From assembly GCA_039621445.1 (NCBI GenBank), contig CP154957.1, positions 2,908,504 through 2,972,503 of the forward strand: a stretch of 64,000 nucleotides of DNA, read 5' to 3'. The position numbers and the translations under genes are program-made. How positions within the stretch are numbered: position 1 is the first letter of the stretch; each line of letters starts with the position of its first letter. This DNA comes from Euglena gracilis (Eukaryota > Euglenida > Euglenophyceae > Euglenales). The notes beneath the pieces were generated by a model. It saw only the letters and a program-made list of their open reading frames with translations. It did not search any database and had not been told where the DNA came from. Shown one piece after another: positions 11,346 through 24,500 of the stretch.

Positions 11346-12330
11346 ACAAACCAAGACCCTCCAATGCAGTGTGTTCGGAGCTGGAAAATGAATGCGACAA
11401 CATCGTGATATTACCTCCCTTGTATTCTTGTGGTGCTGGACCCGTCTGTTGAATGCTGCTGGTATGTTTGGGTGGTTGATTTGTGCAAATGTGCACATCA
11501 ACCATTAAAATGGATGCTCTTCACAACTGTTGGCACCAACCAAAATTCTTTTTTCATTTTGAAGTTTTGGCAACAGGGACTTCTGAGATAAGAGAAGAAT
11601 CAAAACAGGAGGAGAGTAGATTGTGTCAGGACACGGAGATGGAAGCAGGGACTTTGGCAAATAGGGTGCCGAGGGCAAGCGTCAACACAGCATATGGTAT
11701 ACACAACACCCAGCAGGTGTGGTTTGAACCCTGCAATAGTTGTCTCATTAACTTAGGATTGGATTGGATTGGATTGACGTCACGATCATATTCTGAGAAT
11801 ACGTTGGCCGCCCCGGAAAGTGACTTTCCGGCCTCGTGACCGGGCCCTGAACCCGAACCCCCCCCCCATACGACACCCGTAGTAGGCAGCTGGGACGCTG
11901 TGTGGTCGATTGCTTCCTCGTGCAGCGGTCTCCATTACCCTACCCCCCCGAGTGTAGATCCAACACAGCCACGACAGGTGGCATCGCCCAGGTGCGTCAC
12001 TGGCTACTGTCAATTTACCCGAATGGGATTGTTGATTAAGAATAATAACATCAAATGCATTATTGGCTGCTGCACAGCCATCGGTCTCTCTTTGGTGGGT
12101 GGACTCCAAGGGGCAGAAGAAGCTGAGGGGCAATGGGGCCTGCCAAAGACTAGCGGCAGGTGGGAGAGGGAGGAGGGACTTGGTGATCAGGGAGGCGGCG
12201 CCGAGGTTCACCGTCGACGGAGAGGGTGTGAAGGTGGCCGTCGAGCCGCACCTCGGGAGATGGTGGGGGGAGGGACATCTGGGAGGCCCAGTAAGGCGCT
12301 TACCTGCCAGAGGCCCCAGCGGGGGGGGGG

Positions 12331-12611
12331 GTAGACCTGAACCCTCCGCCTCCATGGGGGATCGGCCACTCTCAGGTGGGGAACAATTGCGCCCACCGTA
12401 CATCCCTTCAAAGAACCACTCACCGACATTGAGCCCCCAGGCGGAATTGGAGTCATCCAATCACTCACCCAAGGGGGCGAATTGTCTGTACATTCGTTGG
12501 GCCTATGTGAGGGATCATCTTGTCAAGTAGATGTTACCATGCACATTGGGCCTGCCATGTGTATGGTGTGCAGCTGGGCTGTTGTGGATATCTTTCGTGG
12601 TGGGGTAAGAT
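12331..12611 (+). pseudogene. Retroelement-like ORF fragment
   Basis: A 93-codon open frame reads APTVHPFKEPLTDIEPPGGI, GELSVHSLGLCEGSSC and MCMVCSWAVVDIFRGG before TGA. The segment IEPPG.G...L...GEL resembles the ORF at 53797 (MIEPPGDGDVGI...RGELL). It lies next to an antisense LINE endonuclease relic. I infer a retrotransposon remnant; the similarity is short. Confidence 0.3.
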
Positions 12612-12773
12612 GAAGAGTCCGTGGTTGGGGGTCATGGTCTTCGGTGGATGGGTTCTGGGGCTGCTGAGGGATGGTGCTCTTTGTTTTTTTTGGGGGGGGG
12701 TTCTTTTTGTTGGGGGGGGGGGTCCGGTTCACTAACTGTGTTCAATGGGGGAGGGTGTCAAGCCCACAACCGA

Positions 12774-13035
12774 CTACCACCATGCGGCCAGAAAAGGTGG
12801 GAGATCCTGCGGGTGCACCTCGCAGGCGACCTCCTGCAGCAAGATGATATCCGCGTTGGTGAGGGTCAAGATGCGGAACAGCATCGGTAGCTTGTCCCGG
12901 AGGCCTTTGCAGTTGATGCTCAGTACGCGGAGTTGAGGCTGGTTGACTGAGTGAAGGCTGAGGGACAGGTCCAGGGAGCCGTGGTGCGGTTGAAGGTGGG
13001 TGGAGGCTGCTGCAGGGGGGGGACAGCAGGTACCG
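12774..13035 (-). pseudogene. LINE endonuclease (EEP/APE-type) relic
   Basis: On the minus strand the frame runs through LRVLSINCKGLRDKLPMLF and TNADIILLQEV to a TAG at 12774-12776. These are the first two blocks of the endonuclease/exonuclease/phosphatase domain of non-LTR retrotransposons: the N in SIN..GL and the metal-binding E in LQE. About 60 upstream codons, including the run SLDLSLSLHS, are also open. The remaining endonuclease blocks and a reverse transcriptase were not found, so the copy is truncated. Confidence 0.75.
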
Positions 13036-13039
13036 GATT

Positions 13040-15428
13040 GCAGCTCTTGGCCAGGGTGTTAACTTAGGATATTGACTGAACGATTTGGTGAGGTGTGCCC
13101 AAGCCTGGAACAACACCCTGATTGGCTGTGTGAGAAATTTGGATGTCGGGTGGGCAAAGACGTAAATGGACGGTGTGCGCAAATGCGCACACCAACCATT
13201 TGTGCAATTATAAAAAGTCCAATGTGTGCCAGCCGAAATTGATGGGTTTGTTCAATTGTGCAAGTGGTTGGTTTGTGAAAATATGAAAACAGATTGTTTG
13301 GTCGGTTTGCGCATCTGCGCACACGGACCTCTTGTACAACTGAACACACGTGTCATTGTGTGCCACTGCAGTTTTGAAATCCAAATGTGATTTTGTTCAC
13401 AAAAAAGAGTGCCGGTGTTTGGCATCGGCAGGGTGTGACCATCTGTGAAATTTAAACACACGGTCTGAGTTAACACAGTTTTCAGTCCGAAAATGACACA
13501 GTGCCTGTGAAAATGGATGTGTCTGCTGACTTGAAGCTGTAAAATTGACTATGCTGAAACATCAAACAAAAAACTGAGGTTTTACCCTGAAAAAAAAAAA
13601 CAGAGTTTACATCACCATTTCACGTCGAAAATTTGTGTTGGCTGACTATTGAAAATGGCAATTGAAAATTGACGCGCTTCATTTGTTCAGACTGTGTTCC
13701 CACCACTGACAACCCACACTCCTACATTTTGGGTTTTGGGTCTTCGTTTTCGTAAAAAAAAAAATGCGCATGCGCACATCGAGACATATATTTGCGCACA
13801 TCAACAAAGAAAAAAGTTTAAGTGCGAGATGCGCCGCCCAAGAAAAGATAATATAAAAAAGTGACGGAGATCCATTTATTTATATGGTAATACATTACGC
13901 TGCTTGTGCTTCCTTTTTGGCATTGATGAATTTGGTTTGGTGTCCCATGTCATTTTCTGAGCTAATCTTACCCAACACAGGCAAACCCGACCTTCTGTGT
14001 TTATTAAAGAAGAAGTGTAATAATTTTCCTAAGAATTATTTGTTTGTCCTGTAATTCTGTGCAACTCGTTTGGTTCCAACCCAGAACACACATGCGCACA
14101 CACACGCCCACACCACACGCGCACGCGCGCGCGCACACACACACACACCCACCCACCCACCCACCCACCCACCCACCCATCCACCCACCCATCCACCCAC
14201 CCACCCACCCACACACACAACACAACACACACACACACACCACAACTCAGCACATCCGTGCACCACAGACAGCGCAACCAGTGTTTCAGCAATAATTGCA
14301 GCATCAGTCGCAGCAGAGGTCCAATAGATGCAGTGTGCCAAGTTAATTCAGACCCTGAAAAAGTCGAAAAAAAATAATGGCACCCCACACTCCACAGTAC
14401 CATCCGGAATCGCCTCCCAGAGTTGAGAGCACCGGTGGAGGGGTGTTTTGACAGGCGATTGTGGCTGCTTAGTGCCCGATAGAACTCTGCCCCTCCCGCT
14501 ACGGCCGACGTGGCCCATCTTTTTCATGGCATTCAGTCATGCAGCTCGTTGTCCCGCAATTAGTTGGATCCGGCTTGTTGGGGCCCCAGTCAAATCAGCT
14601 GGGGGGGGGGGGCGCAAACCCTCCACAGGGGCAGTGGGGCAAACCAAGTTTTCAAGCAAAAGCATACAGTCCAAATTCTTTGTGCAAATCTATGGGAAAC
14701 CCACCTCAATTTTTCCGAGTTTTCACCCGTTGTCATGAAAAATACAAAAGAAAACGACCAGAAGATTATTTTGACCATTGGAGCATTTTTATGTTGCTTT
14801 TGTGCCAACAATATTCATACAGTGAGAAAAATAAACATAGTTTTCTCCGAATTGTTGAATTTTCTGTTGTTGGTTTGTTTGAAGCCAAAATTTCCCATAA
14901 TTGCTGTCTCCCATGATCTTGTGTCCACGCGGTACGCGGAAAGCAATTTGCCCGAGCTTTTGCCCAACCCACGCCACGCTGGCTCCGTTGCATCGCAAAG
15001 GAGTGCAAGATGGGCAGTCTCCCCCTGATTGCAGCACCTTCCTGCCTCGAGGGTTCCCACCCCACTGTTGCGCAGCTTCGATTTGCCTAGCCCTTTTTTG
15101 ATGTCTGTTCATTCCAACCGCAAAGCTGAGAATTTGTTCAACTCGCAAAATGCCTTGTAAATTGAATCTTTCCCCCCTTCTGAGTCAGCTCGCGGAAAAT
15201 CATTGCTGGCAGTCCTCTTTTTGTGTCAATTTTGACGTTCATTCTGTCGGATAATTTTGAACAAGGGAAGAACACCACCTTTTGTTTGTTGTTGTTTCGA
15301 GCGCTCAACACGATGAAGGCTTTGGTCCCCCTCTGAATCCATGTGAGAAATGTCGCGTCTGACCAAAAAATAGACCTTCTTGGGTCTGGGGGTGTTGCTG
15401 GGACGAAATGGAAAGGCATTTTGCTTTA
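13040..15428. other. Noncoding DNA with palindromic repeats and microsatellites
   Basis: Further TGCGCA palindromes at 13165, 13300 and 13764; CA/CG then CCCA repeats near 14095-14212; T-rich intron-like DNA otherwise. Open frames near 14448 and 14900 show no codon bias. Confidence 0.5.
14095..14243. repeat. (CA)n/(CG)n/(CCCA)n compound microsatellite
   Basis: CA and CG dinucleotides, then about 70 bp of CCCA with two CCAT variants, then CAACA/CA units. Confidence 0.95.
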
Positions 15429-15547
15429 CAGTGTGGCTAAAAATTACGGAAGACAAAAATTACGGCAAAAAAATATGAGAAAAATTTTTTGGAAAATTTT
15501 GGGAATTTTGCCAAAATTTCTGTCTTTCGTAATTTTTAGCCGCACTG
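15429..15547. mobile_element. Tc1/mariner-like MITE
   Basis: TA|CAGTGTGGCTAAAAATTACG on the left and CGTAATTTTTAGCCGCACTG|TA on the right: 119 bp, near-perfect terminal inverted repeats with AAGACA/TGTCTT continuing inward. CAGTG ends with TA duplications are typical of Tc1/mariner. It ends about 95 bp before a kinase exon. Confidence 0.85.
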
Positions 15548-15641
15548 TATTTTGAGGAAGAGATCCCATTTTTCTGTGAGTCTCCCTTTCTCTTTTCTCG
15601 GTCCTGCTGCTCCGTTTCGATTTGTTTTGTGCCGCAACCAG

Positions 15642-15762
15642 TTGGCAGTCCGACGGAGAAGGCTTCCATTCGGAAGGAAGCGCAGCTGTTGTCGTCGTTC
15701 GACCACCCGAACATCGTCCATTTCTATGACTCCTTCGAGGTCAACGACACCCTCTACATCAT
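15642..15762 (+). CDS. NEK exon: helix C to hinge
   Basis: Acceptor gccgcaaccag; the frame reads [17 protein letters not shown], then [19 protein letters not shown]. The glutamate in RKEAQ is the helix C residue that pairs with the ATP-binding lysine. Ends at LYI plus two bases (at|gtatgc), a good GT donor; the split codon is completed as Met by the next exon. Confidence 0.85.
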
Positions 15763-17131
15763 GTATGCAACTGCCAACTGCTATGACAACGATGGCGTCA
15801 TTTGTGATTTTATTATAAATGTTATTTTTCAATTATTTTATTTTTTTATTTTTTATTATTATTTATTATTATTTATTGTTATTTATTTTATTTTTTGGCA
15901 CCATAGGTGGACGAAGTCCGCATTTTTTTGCAGGTGTGCACAGGCGCTGGTCATTCCTCCCCATTTATAAAACCCCTGGGGCCGGAAAAAAAAACTTGGA
16001 CCCCAAAATTGACCCCCAAAAGTGGGTCCCCCGAGCCCCAGGTGGGTCTGTCCCCTCCCCCCCGTGGGTCCTAAAAAAAACATCTGTTCCCAGCCATTTT
16101 TTGTCGTTTTGGGCTGAGGCTTCACGGAAGAGGGTGTTTGAAGCTGACTCTGGTCGAAAATAACAATAAAATATACAAGAAAAGTGCAATTACAATACAG
16201 TACAAAAAATAAATACAAATTATAATAGAAAAAACTTTGGTGCATTCTGCAGTTAACATAGTTTTTGTCCACCGTGTTTTTTGTCCACCCTGTGTTTCCT
16301 TTTTTTTTAATTTTGAAATATTTGTCCCAAAAATAATTATTCACCCCACGGAATTGGGTGGTTACGAATGGAGACAGTGTTGAAGCACCAATTTTTTGAT
16401 CCCTCTCCCGTGAAGGTACCCCACCCCCGAGGGTCCCAAAATCTTGCCCAACTATCCCCAGCCAGGGGCTGTGTGTTTCAAGGGAGGTTCTGGGGCTCGC
16501 TTCCCGGTTCTGTCTTCCATCCGTAGCATGGAGTTCGCGGACGGTGGGGACCAGGCTTTCATTTTTATTTTAACGACCCCAGGAGGAAGAAGTTCTCTGG
16601 GGTGCCTGCCATAGCAAGCACATCCCCCGAGGAGGTTCGAATTTGGGTCCCACCTCTGGCCGACTCTGGCTAATTTCCTCTTAAAATGGCCATTATCGGC
16701 CCCCCAGCTACCCCCCCCTCCCAAACTCTCAGGTGGGTTGAAGTGCAAGCAACCTTTTTCCACACAATTTCCGCAACCTGCAGCAAAAGTTTCCACAATC
16801 CCAGCAATGTCCCACAATGCTTTTCGCAATGCCACGCATTTTCCTGCGGTTTTCCGTATTTTTCTGTTGCTTCTGCATTTTCCACGCTGTCCCTCCCCCA
16901 AAGCCTCCAATACCAATTCCCCTGGAGACCGACCTGTCCATAAAACTCACCTCTTGGATGAGTGCTATGGTCGCTTACTATCCCAGCGACCATGGTAGAA
17001 TAGTGGTCATTATATACCATATATGTAGTAGTATGATATATGTATATATATATACATATATGTATATATATATATATATATGTATATATATGTATATATA
17101 TATATATATATACTACACAAAATATGCTATT

Positions 17132-17169
<38 letters not shown>

Positions 17170-19067
17170 TATTAGGCAGCTACACTTTACTTGCCCCCCC
17201 CCAGGGGGGGTCCAAGTAAAGACTCCAGGGGGGGGGGGGGTCCGGGTAGTATACCCCGGGTCCGACGTTCGCCCCGGAAGGGCCCCGCGGGGCCCCGGAG
17301 GGGGGCAGATCCGGACCAAATCAATCGGATCCAGGGAGATTCGGCACTTAATTTGAGGAATAGGGTTAGGGTTAGGATTGGCCCGCCGAAAGTGGGCACT
17401 TTTTCGGGACCAAGTTGGGCCGGAACGCAGGTTCCGTTTTCGGAAGATTTTTGGGTCGCTGTCTTGTCGCAATTTTACCGAAAATCCACCCCGATTCGGT
17501 CGGAAACCGTCGGAAATGCGGCCCAACCCCGCCCTAAATTCCCGAAAGGGAGCCCCTGACGGGAGTCTGGTCGCGCACCTAACCCTATTCCCAAAAATAA
17601 CCCCGAATTCCCCCGCCAGCCGGACCTGGGGTATACTACCCGGACCCCCCCCCTGGAGTCTTTACTTGGACCCCCCGGGGGGGCCAAGTAAAGTGTAGCT
17701 GCCATATATTATTATGATATACAACAGTATGTAGTTCTGCTGTGTACTACTATACATAGTAGTATATAGTAAGCGGTATCCCCTGAAAAAGGAAGCCTGG
17801 TGGGGACCTGCAGCAGCAGATCGACCTCCAACAGGACAACCGCGTGGCGGGTCGCTACGAGCCGTGGCCAGGGCCGACAGTACGGACCACATACGGTGCG
17901 GACAACAGTCACGGTACGGACCACGGTCAACCTCTCCCGTCTCGCATCATCCCTCGACTGGCTTTGACTTAAAACTGGGGTAAAATGGAACACGGAGGGA
18001 ACAATAGGAAAGTGGGGTTTTCATAAGATGGGGCCAGAGGGCTAGTCCTCAATCAATTTCCTGATCATTTTTTCCCGTGCTTGTGCCCCAGTCAGAACTT
18101 TTTGCCGGCAGGCTTGACCCTCCAGGGTACTTAATAAATACCCTGTTACCCTTTCCTGGCGATGGATGCATCAAAACGGCCATAGATGTATCTTTTCCGG
18201 GTGGAAATATGCCAAAATTTGCAACCTGCTCCGGGCAGAGATGCTGAAATTGGCACCTCGGGAGTTGTCTTGGGACTCCAAGGGAAGCCTGGACCGCCTC
18301 TAGAAACGGGTATATAACTTCCATCCCTGGTGAGCTGTCACCCTTGGACAGTTCCCCCCCCCCACATGCTGCCCAACTCGGCAATTTCTGTGGCAGGTAA
18401 ACCCCCTAATAGAAGCGCGGGGCCGCTACAAGCGCAGGGTCCAAATAAAAGCGCGCCCCCCGCCGCCGAAGGCGGCGGTCCGTTACAAGCGCACCCCCCA
18501 TTCTGATGGGATTTCTAAAGGAAATCAACAAAAATCGCGCAGGTGGGGTCCAAATGGAAGCGCACCCCCCGCCGCCGGAGGCGGCGGTCCACTATAAGCG
18601 CACCCATGCTTCTATTAGGCGGGGGGCTTATGGCCAAGTTGTGCAAAGTTCCCCAGCACAAGGAAGGAGTCCGGACTGTTCATGTCAAACTTGCAGACAC
18701 CAGCTGGGCCCAGCCCAGCAGCCAACAGGACAGGAAGAGGGTTTTGAAGAGGGGGGAAAGCCAATGTTTATCAGGAGTGAAACGGTTCTGGCTGAGTGAA
18801 GTACCCCGTCCACATTGCGGCCTCTTTCTTCCCTGACTTTCGGCCGGAGATGCACGTTATGGCGTGGTTCTTGCAGCTGTGCTTAGCACTGAAGTACCTT
18901 CATGACAGGAAAGTTCTTCCCACAGGGGATGCCTTTTTTTCATCACAAGGGTTTTCATACTGTCTGGCTTCACCTCTGCCTCTACCAGAGAATTTGTTTG
19001 GATCTGTGTGTTTGTATGATTGTATTGTATGCGTGCATCTGTATTTGTGGATGAATGTAGGTGTGTA

Positions 19068-19139
<72 letters not shown>

Positions 19140-21394
19140 GGTATGCATATGTTTATGGATGTATGTATGTTTGTTTATGAAATTTCAGAGGTCAGACACA
19201 GATTCCTCGATCAGATTCTGAACATCAGTTTCTCGAGTTCAATCCAGTTTGGTTTTTCCCTGTCTGTCAAACCCTGGCCTCACCGGGACCTCAAATCTGG
19301 CAATGTGTTCCTTACCAGGGGAGGTATGTGCTTGTTTGGGTTTATTTTGGTTGTTGAAAGTTTGCAAGTTTTGCTTTGTTCTCCATTGATTGCATCACGT
19401 GCTTAAAATATCCTTCTCTTGAAGTAAAATGCTTAAAATACCTGCAGGGATCGTCAAGCTTGGGGACTTCGGCCTGGCAACCACGCTGGCCAACACTGTG
19501 GCCAACGCCCAGACAGTCTGCGGCACGCCGTACTACTTTTCTCCGGAGCTCTGCCTCAACGAGGTGGGTTATGGTGCGGCTCCGCAAAAGAATACGTCAT
19601 CCACGAATAGACTAGTGGTTTCCTTTCGGTAAATACACAAAATTGACGAAATATGATCGGATTACTTGAATTGGGGATGGGTGTGCCGTCCCCATTCCCA
19701 TTTCAACAAATCGGGATGGGGATGGTTATTTGCATTTTCCCTTTTTTTCCCTGAGATTTTGTGTTTACGAACACTTACAGATAATTTGAGGCCCGAAGCC
19801 CACCAAATGGGATGATTACGGATAATTTCGAGAAACTAGAAGTTGGATACGTTCAAAATAATGACATCTTATGGCTACCTACAAATCAAAATCAAAATCA
19901 ACTTTCTTCAGGAGTCACAAAAAATGTGCTCGTTTCTTGGCATCAGAGAAAAATGTTTGCCATTGCAAGTTCCATAACCATTGGCATGTCTGTATGTTTG
20001 TGTATGCATGCATGCATACACAACATACAGACATATGTATGTATGGATGTATGGATGTATGTATGTATGTATGTATGTATGTATGTATGTATGTATGTAT
20101 GTATGTATGTATGTATGTATGTATGTATGTATGTATGTATGTATGTATGTATGTATGTATGTATGTATGTATGTATGTAGATGTATGTATGTATGTATGT
20201 ATATGCATGCATGAGCATGTATGCGATGTATGTGTATGTAGAATGTGGTGTAATGCATGTGGGGTATGTATGTATGTATGTATGTATGTATGTATGTATG
20301 TATGTATGTATGTATGTATGTATGTATGTATGTATGTATGTATGTATGTATGTATGTATGTATGTATGTATGTATGTATATATGCATGCATGCATGCATG
20401 TATGCATGCATGTATGTATGTATGTATGCATGTGTGTGTATGTATGTATGTATGTATGTATGTATGTATGTATGTATGTATGTATGTATGTATGTATGTA
20501 TGTATGTATGTATGTATGTATGTATGTATGTATGTATGTATGTATGTATGTATGTATGTATGTATGCATGCACGTATGTATGTATGTATGGATGTATGTA
20601 TGTATGTATGTATGTATGTATGTATGTATGTATGTATGTATGTATGTATGTATGTATGTATGTATGTATGTGTGTATGTATGTATGTATGTATGTATGTA
20701 TGTATGTATGTATGTATGTATGTATGTATGTATGTATGTATGTATGTATGGGTATGTATGTATGTATGTATGTATGGGTATGTATGTATGTATGTATGTA
20801 TGTATGTATGTATGTATGTATGTATGTATGTATGTATGTATGTATGTATGTATGTATGTATGTATTGATGTATGTATGTATGTATGTATGTATGTATGTA
20901 TGTACGTGCATATATGTATGCTCGTGCGTGTGTACGTGCGTACGTATTTATGTATGTCTGCATGTATGAATGCATGTGTGTGTATGAGTGCATCCGTGCA
21001 TACGTAAATGCATATGTAATTCACATATGAGTGTAATTTTTGAATGTATGTCTTATACAAACATATGTGTGTACACGCTACATATATGGAGGAGATATGC
21101 GATAGATAGACATATATAGATGTGGACATAGATGGACATATGCGCACACACATTATATTCTGTTGTGCTATAGAGGTGGGTATCGTTTTAACAACAGTGA
21201 TGTTTCTTTCGAGGTTGCCAGGAATTTATTTGTATTTGTCTTTTTACAGGCTTACAACAACAAGTCGGATGTCTGGGCTTTTGCCATTATATGTCTCCCA
21301 GTGTTGTCAAAATTTTCCATCTTCACTGAGGCCCACGTGAGCCCCATTTCCCAGCTGAATCCAGTCGTTCTTTTTTGGTGATGATATTGATCTA

Positions 21395-21441
<47 letters not shown>

Positions 21442-21475
21442 ATATAGATATATAGATATATATATATATATCTAT

Positions 21476-21533
<58 letters not shown>

Positions 21534-24500
21534 ATATATATATATAACCCTATATATATATCTGTCTGTCTGTCTGTCTGTATTTGTATGTATGTTTGCA
21601 TGTGGGTGTATGCACAGGTTTCTATGTGTCTGTGTGAGTACGTGCATGTAGGCGTGTACGTCCACGCCCACGTGTGTGTGTGCGTGCGTGTGTGTGTGTG
21701 TGCGTGACACGAAATCGAAGACATATATTGTGCCTGGGTGTAATCCTCTACGAGATGTGCACGTTGGACCAGGCTTTTCATACCCCCAAAAAAGTTTTTT
21801 TTTAATGTACAGAATCAGGATTCGAAGTATTTTGTATGAATCACGTGGCGAGGACCGGGTGGTCCGCAAGCCGGGCTGCAGGGGAGTCCCCAAAACCCTA
21901 TGGGTGGTGGGTAAGTGGGGGTCGACCCCCCCCCATCCTGGTGGCTGGAGTGGTTTGATCCCCCACCCCTTCCCATATTTCTGGGGGCGATTTTTTGGCC
22001 AAAATTTTCTGTAGCGCGAAAGGAATTTTCTTTACGCAGTGCGATGGTGGGTGGGGCCCTGTTTATGAGCGGCAGGTTTTTGCAAAGGACCGCCCCTCAG
22101 CCGAAGAGAAGATGACATTTCAGTACGGCGCTTGAATGGGTCGAGAATTGAAAATCCAAGGATGATCGCCTCCTGTCAGCCATTTCTGCAGAAGATTTCA
22201 ATTTTCCCATTTTCCCCTTGTGTTTCTTGAATGTTATTTGGAATACATCTTTTTTTAACATTTGCATTTTCACCGTGTTCTGTATTTTTCACGTCTGTTC
22301 ATTTGCATTGTTCACAATTTCATTTTTCACATCCAGGGCATATTTTCGGGTCCCTGCTAATTTTTCCCATTTCGTCTTGTCGGGAATGAAACATCGTGGA
22401 GGTCGTATGCCAACGCCTGCTGGTGATCATCCATTTGAGGCCAAAAACATGAAGCAGCTGGTGAAGGTCATCCTGCATGGCTCCTACAATCCCTTGCCTA
22501 CAATGTACTCGCCAGGCGTGCTGGACAATGTGTCCCGTCGGTGCAATCAAAAGGGCATTGGCCAACAACTACGGGAGGGTGACTGGTTTGCTTTGTGTGA
22601 CTGTTTGGTTTGTTCCGCAAAAACAAACCACCAAAGTTACCCAAAATGAAACAAATGAAGTGTGAGTGAAGTGAAAAGTTTGTTCGCATTTGTGGTCAAT
22701 TCTCCCCAAACTCCCCATATGTCCAACAACCAACCCCGATAATTGAGTTGGGTGGCCGTTTTATTGGTCATCATGGGGGAGGTGGGTCGACACCCCCACC
22801 CGTTTTCCATAAGCGCCGTTTTTTTTGTTCAAAATTTCTTTCGGCATTTATAGATTTTTTCTATATGATAGATCCTGTCAATGATGTGTGCGGGGGGCCC
22901 AACTCCCGCGTGGGGGGCCTTCTCGCCATATTTTCTTGTACAGCCGTATCTCCCTGTCATTGTCCATAGTTTCCCTTTTTTTTGCGCCTTGTCGTGTGAC
23001 CACTCCTTGGTAGTTGACTAGTTTGTTGGTACCATGCGTTATCTTTCAGCCCACTGTAAAATAAGGTGTTCCGTGAAGGTTTGCCACCAGGGGAGGGCAT
23101 GAGAAGAGGGCTTGGTGGATGGGTGGATGGGGTGGTTGGGTGGGTTCCAAGCCAATCCCCCCCCAACGTGGTGGTTGTTTGTCAAGCTTGGTGGGACCAG
23201 TGTGGGAGAGTAGTACGCGTTGATGAAATTGGTTCAGAGAGTTGAGCAGGAAACTCATGATTTCAGTGCAGCATGAAAACACCGAAGTCTTTATTTGTGA
23301 GATAGTTTCGACATATTTGGGCGAATTGCGGCTGCCCAGTTTTGCTGCAGTGCCTAAAGGATTGTGAAGATGAAGGCTGATCCGCCTTTTGTGTGTTTGC
23401 CTGTGGGTTTCCTCTGGACAGGGGGGGGTTCCTTAGTACCTGGCCACTCACCACACAGCAAGCTGGGCCAGAAGCGAAGTTAGCGCCGGCCATAAACAGA
23501 CAAGAAGCCTCAGTGCAACTAAGGGGGTTCCTTGTACGCGTGCATGTGGGTGGGTGGAGGGTGGCCAGAAGCAGTCGAAAGCAGCCAAAAAGCAGCCAAA
23601 GCTGGTCACTGAAATGAAAAGGCCCATGTGGTCGAAAATGACCAAAAAAAATGTGAGGTTAGCATCTTTGCTCGGTCATTGCTAATCCTCACTGGTAAAT
23701 TTATTTCAGCTTCATCCGTACTTATTCGTATTTATCTATATTCTAAGGTTTTTGCTGATCTATAATTATCCATAATTATCCTTGGTCATCTGGCTTTGGG
23801 CGTATCCGAATTTAGTTGTAAGTGTCCGTAGTTATCCCTTTCTGGACAAACACCAATCCCTGCACACAAGTGTATGTGTGCAAACCCCCCCAAGTGCGCG
23901 CACTCACAATCACACCCACCCTCCCACCCTCCCCTTTTGGGTGCTTTTGGAAACTTTTGGGCTCCTTTTGGCCATATTATGCCTTTTTCCCCAGCTTGGT
24001 CACTTATTGGCCATTTCTGACTGTTTTTGGCCATTTTGGCCATTTCTGGCCTCTTTTGGATATTTTGGCTGCTTCTGGCTGTTGTTGCATCTGGCTGCTT
24101 CTGGTTGCCTTTGGCTGCCTGTGTCATTTTCTATTTTCTGTGAAATTTTATGCATTTCTCAGGCGATAGTATGATGAATTTGTCTGTTCCCATCGGTTGC
24201 AGCCATTTCTGGATGGATATACCCAGTCTTTTTTGTAACTGTGCATAATTACGTATGGCTGTGATAATTATGGAGAATATTTCCAAGAATGGATGAGCAC
24301 CAATCTCTGGTTGTCCGTATGTGTGGGTGCATGTGCCTGTGCATGATGCATATTTCAATAAGTTCGCAGATCAGCAGTGCACGCGCACATGATCTCCATG
24401 CCGAGTTGTCCCCGACCCGCCACGGGTGCCCCCCCCCAGGGATGCACGACCTGCTGGCCGGGATGCTGGAGCGGGACCCCCAGCAGCGTCTCAGCATTGA

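Larger units (their letters stand above)
15763..17791. other. NEK intron (gtatgc...aaaaag)
   Basis: About 2 kb, GT-AG. Contains a G/C palindromic block ending CCTAAAAAAAACATCTG near 16083 (a transposon-like right end), AT repeats and the complete 529-bp element at 17175. Several long frames between 16450 and 17000 on both strands have no codon bias. Confidence 0.6.

Noticed and set aside
11786-12460. 224-codon minus-strand ORF
   Set aside because: No recognisable motif, Pro/Ser-rich from a GC-rich antisense; the region is better explained as retroelement debris.
17362-17376. TTAGGG units as an interstitial telomere
   Set aside because: Only two to three units, inside a MITE with intact TSD.
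18600-18790. GAYGQV / [10 protein letters not shown] as a second kinase glycine loop or GGDL exon
   Set aside because: It lies at the edge of a hairpin element, the frames do not join in phase with neighbouring NEK exons, and a better GGDL exon exists at 17792.
19908-21153. Very long ORFs on both strands (up to about 412 codons) of YVCM / HTYI repeats
   Set aside because: They are translations of the ATGT microsatellite in all frames; no codon bias, and they lie inside a NEK intron.
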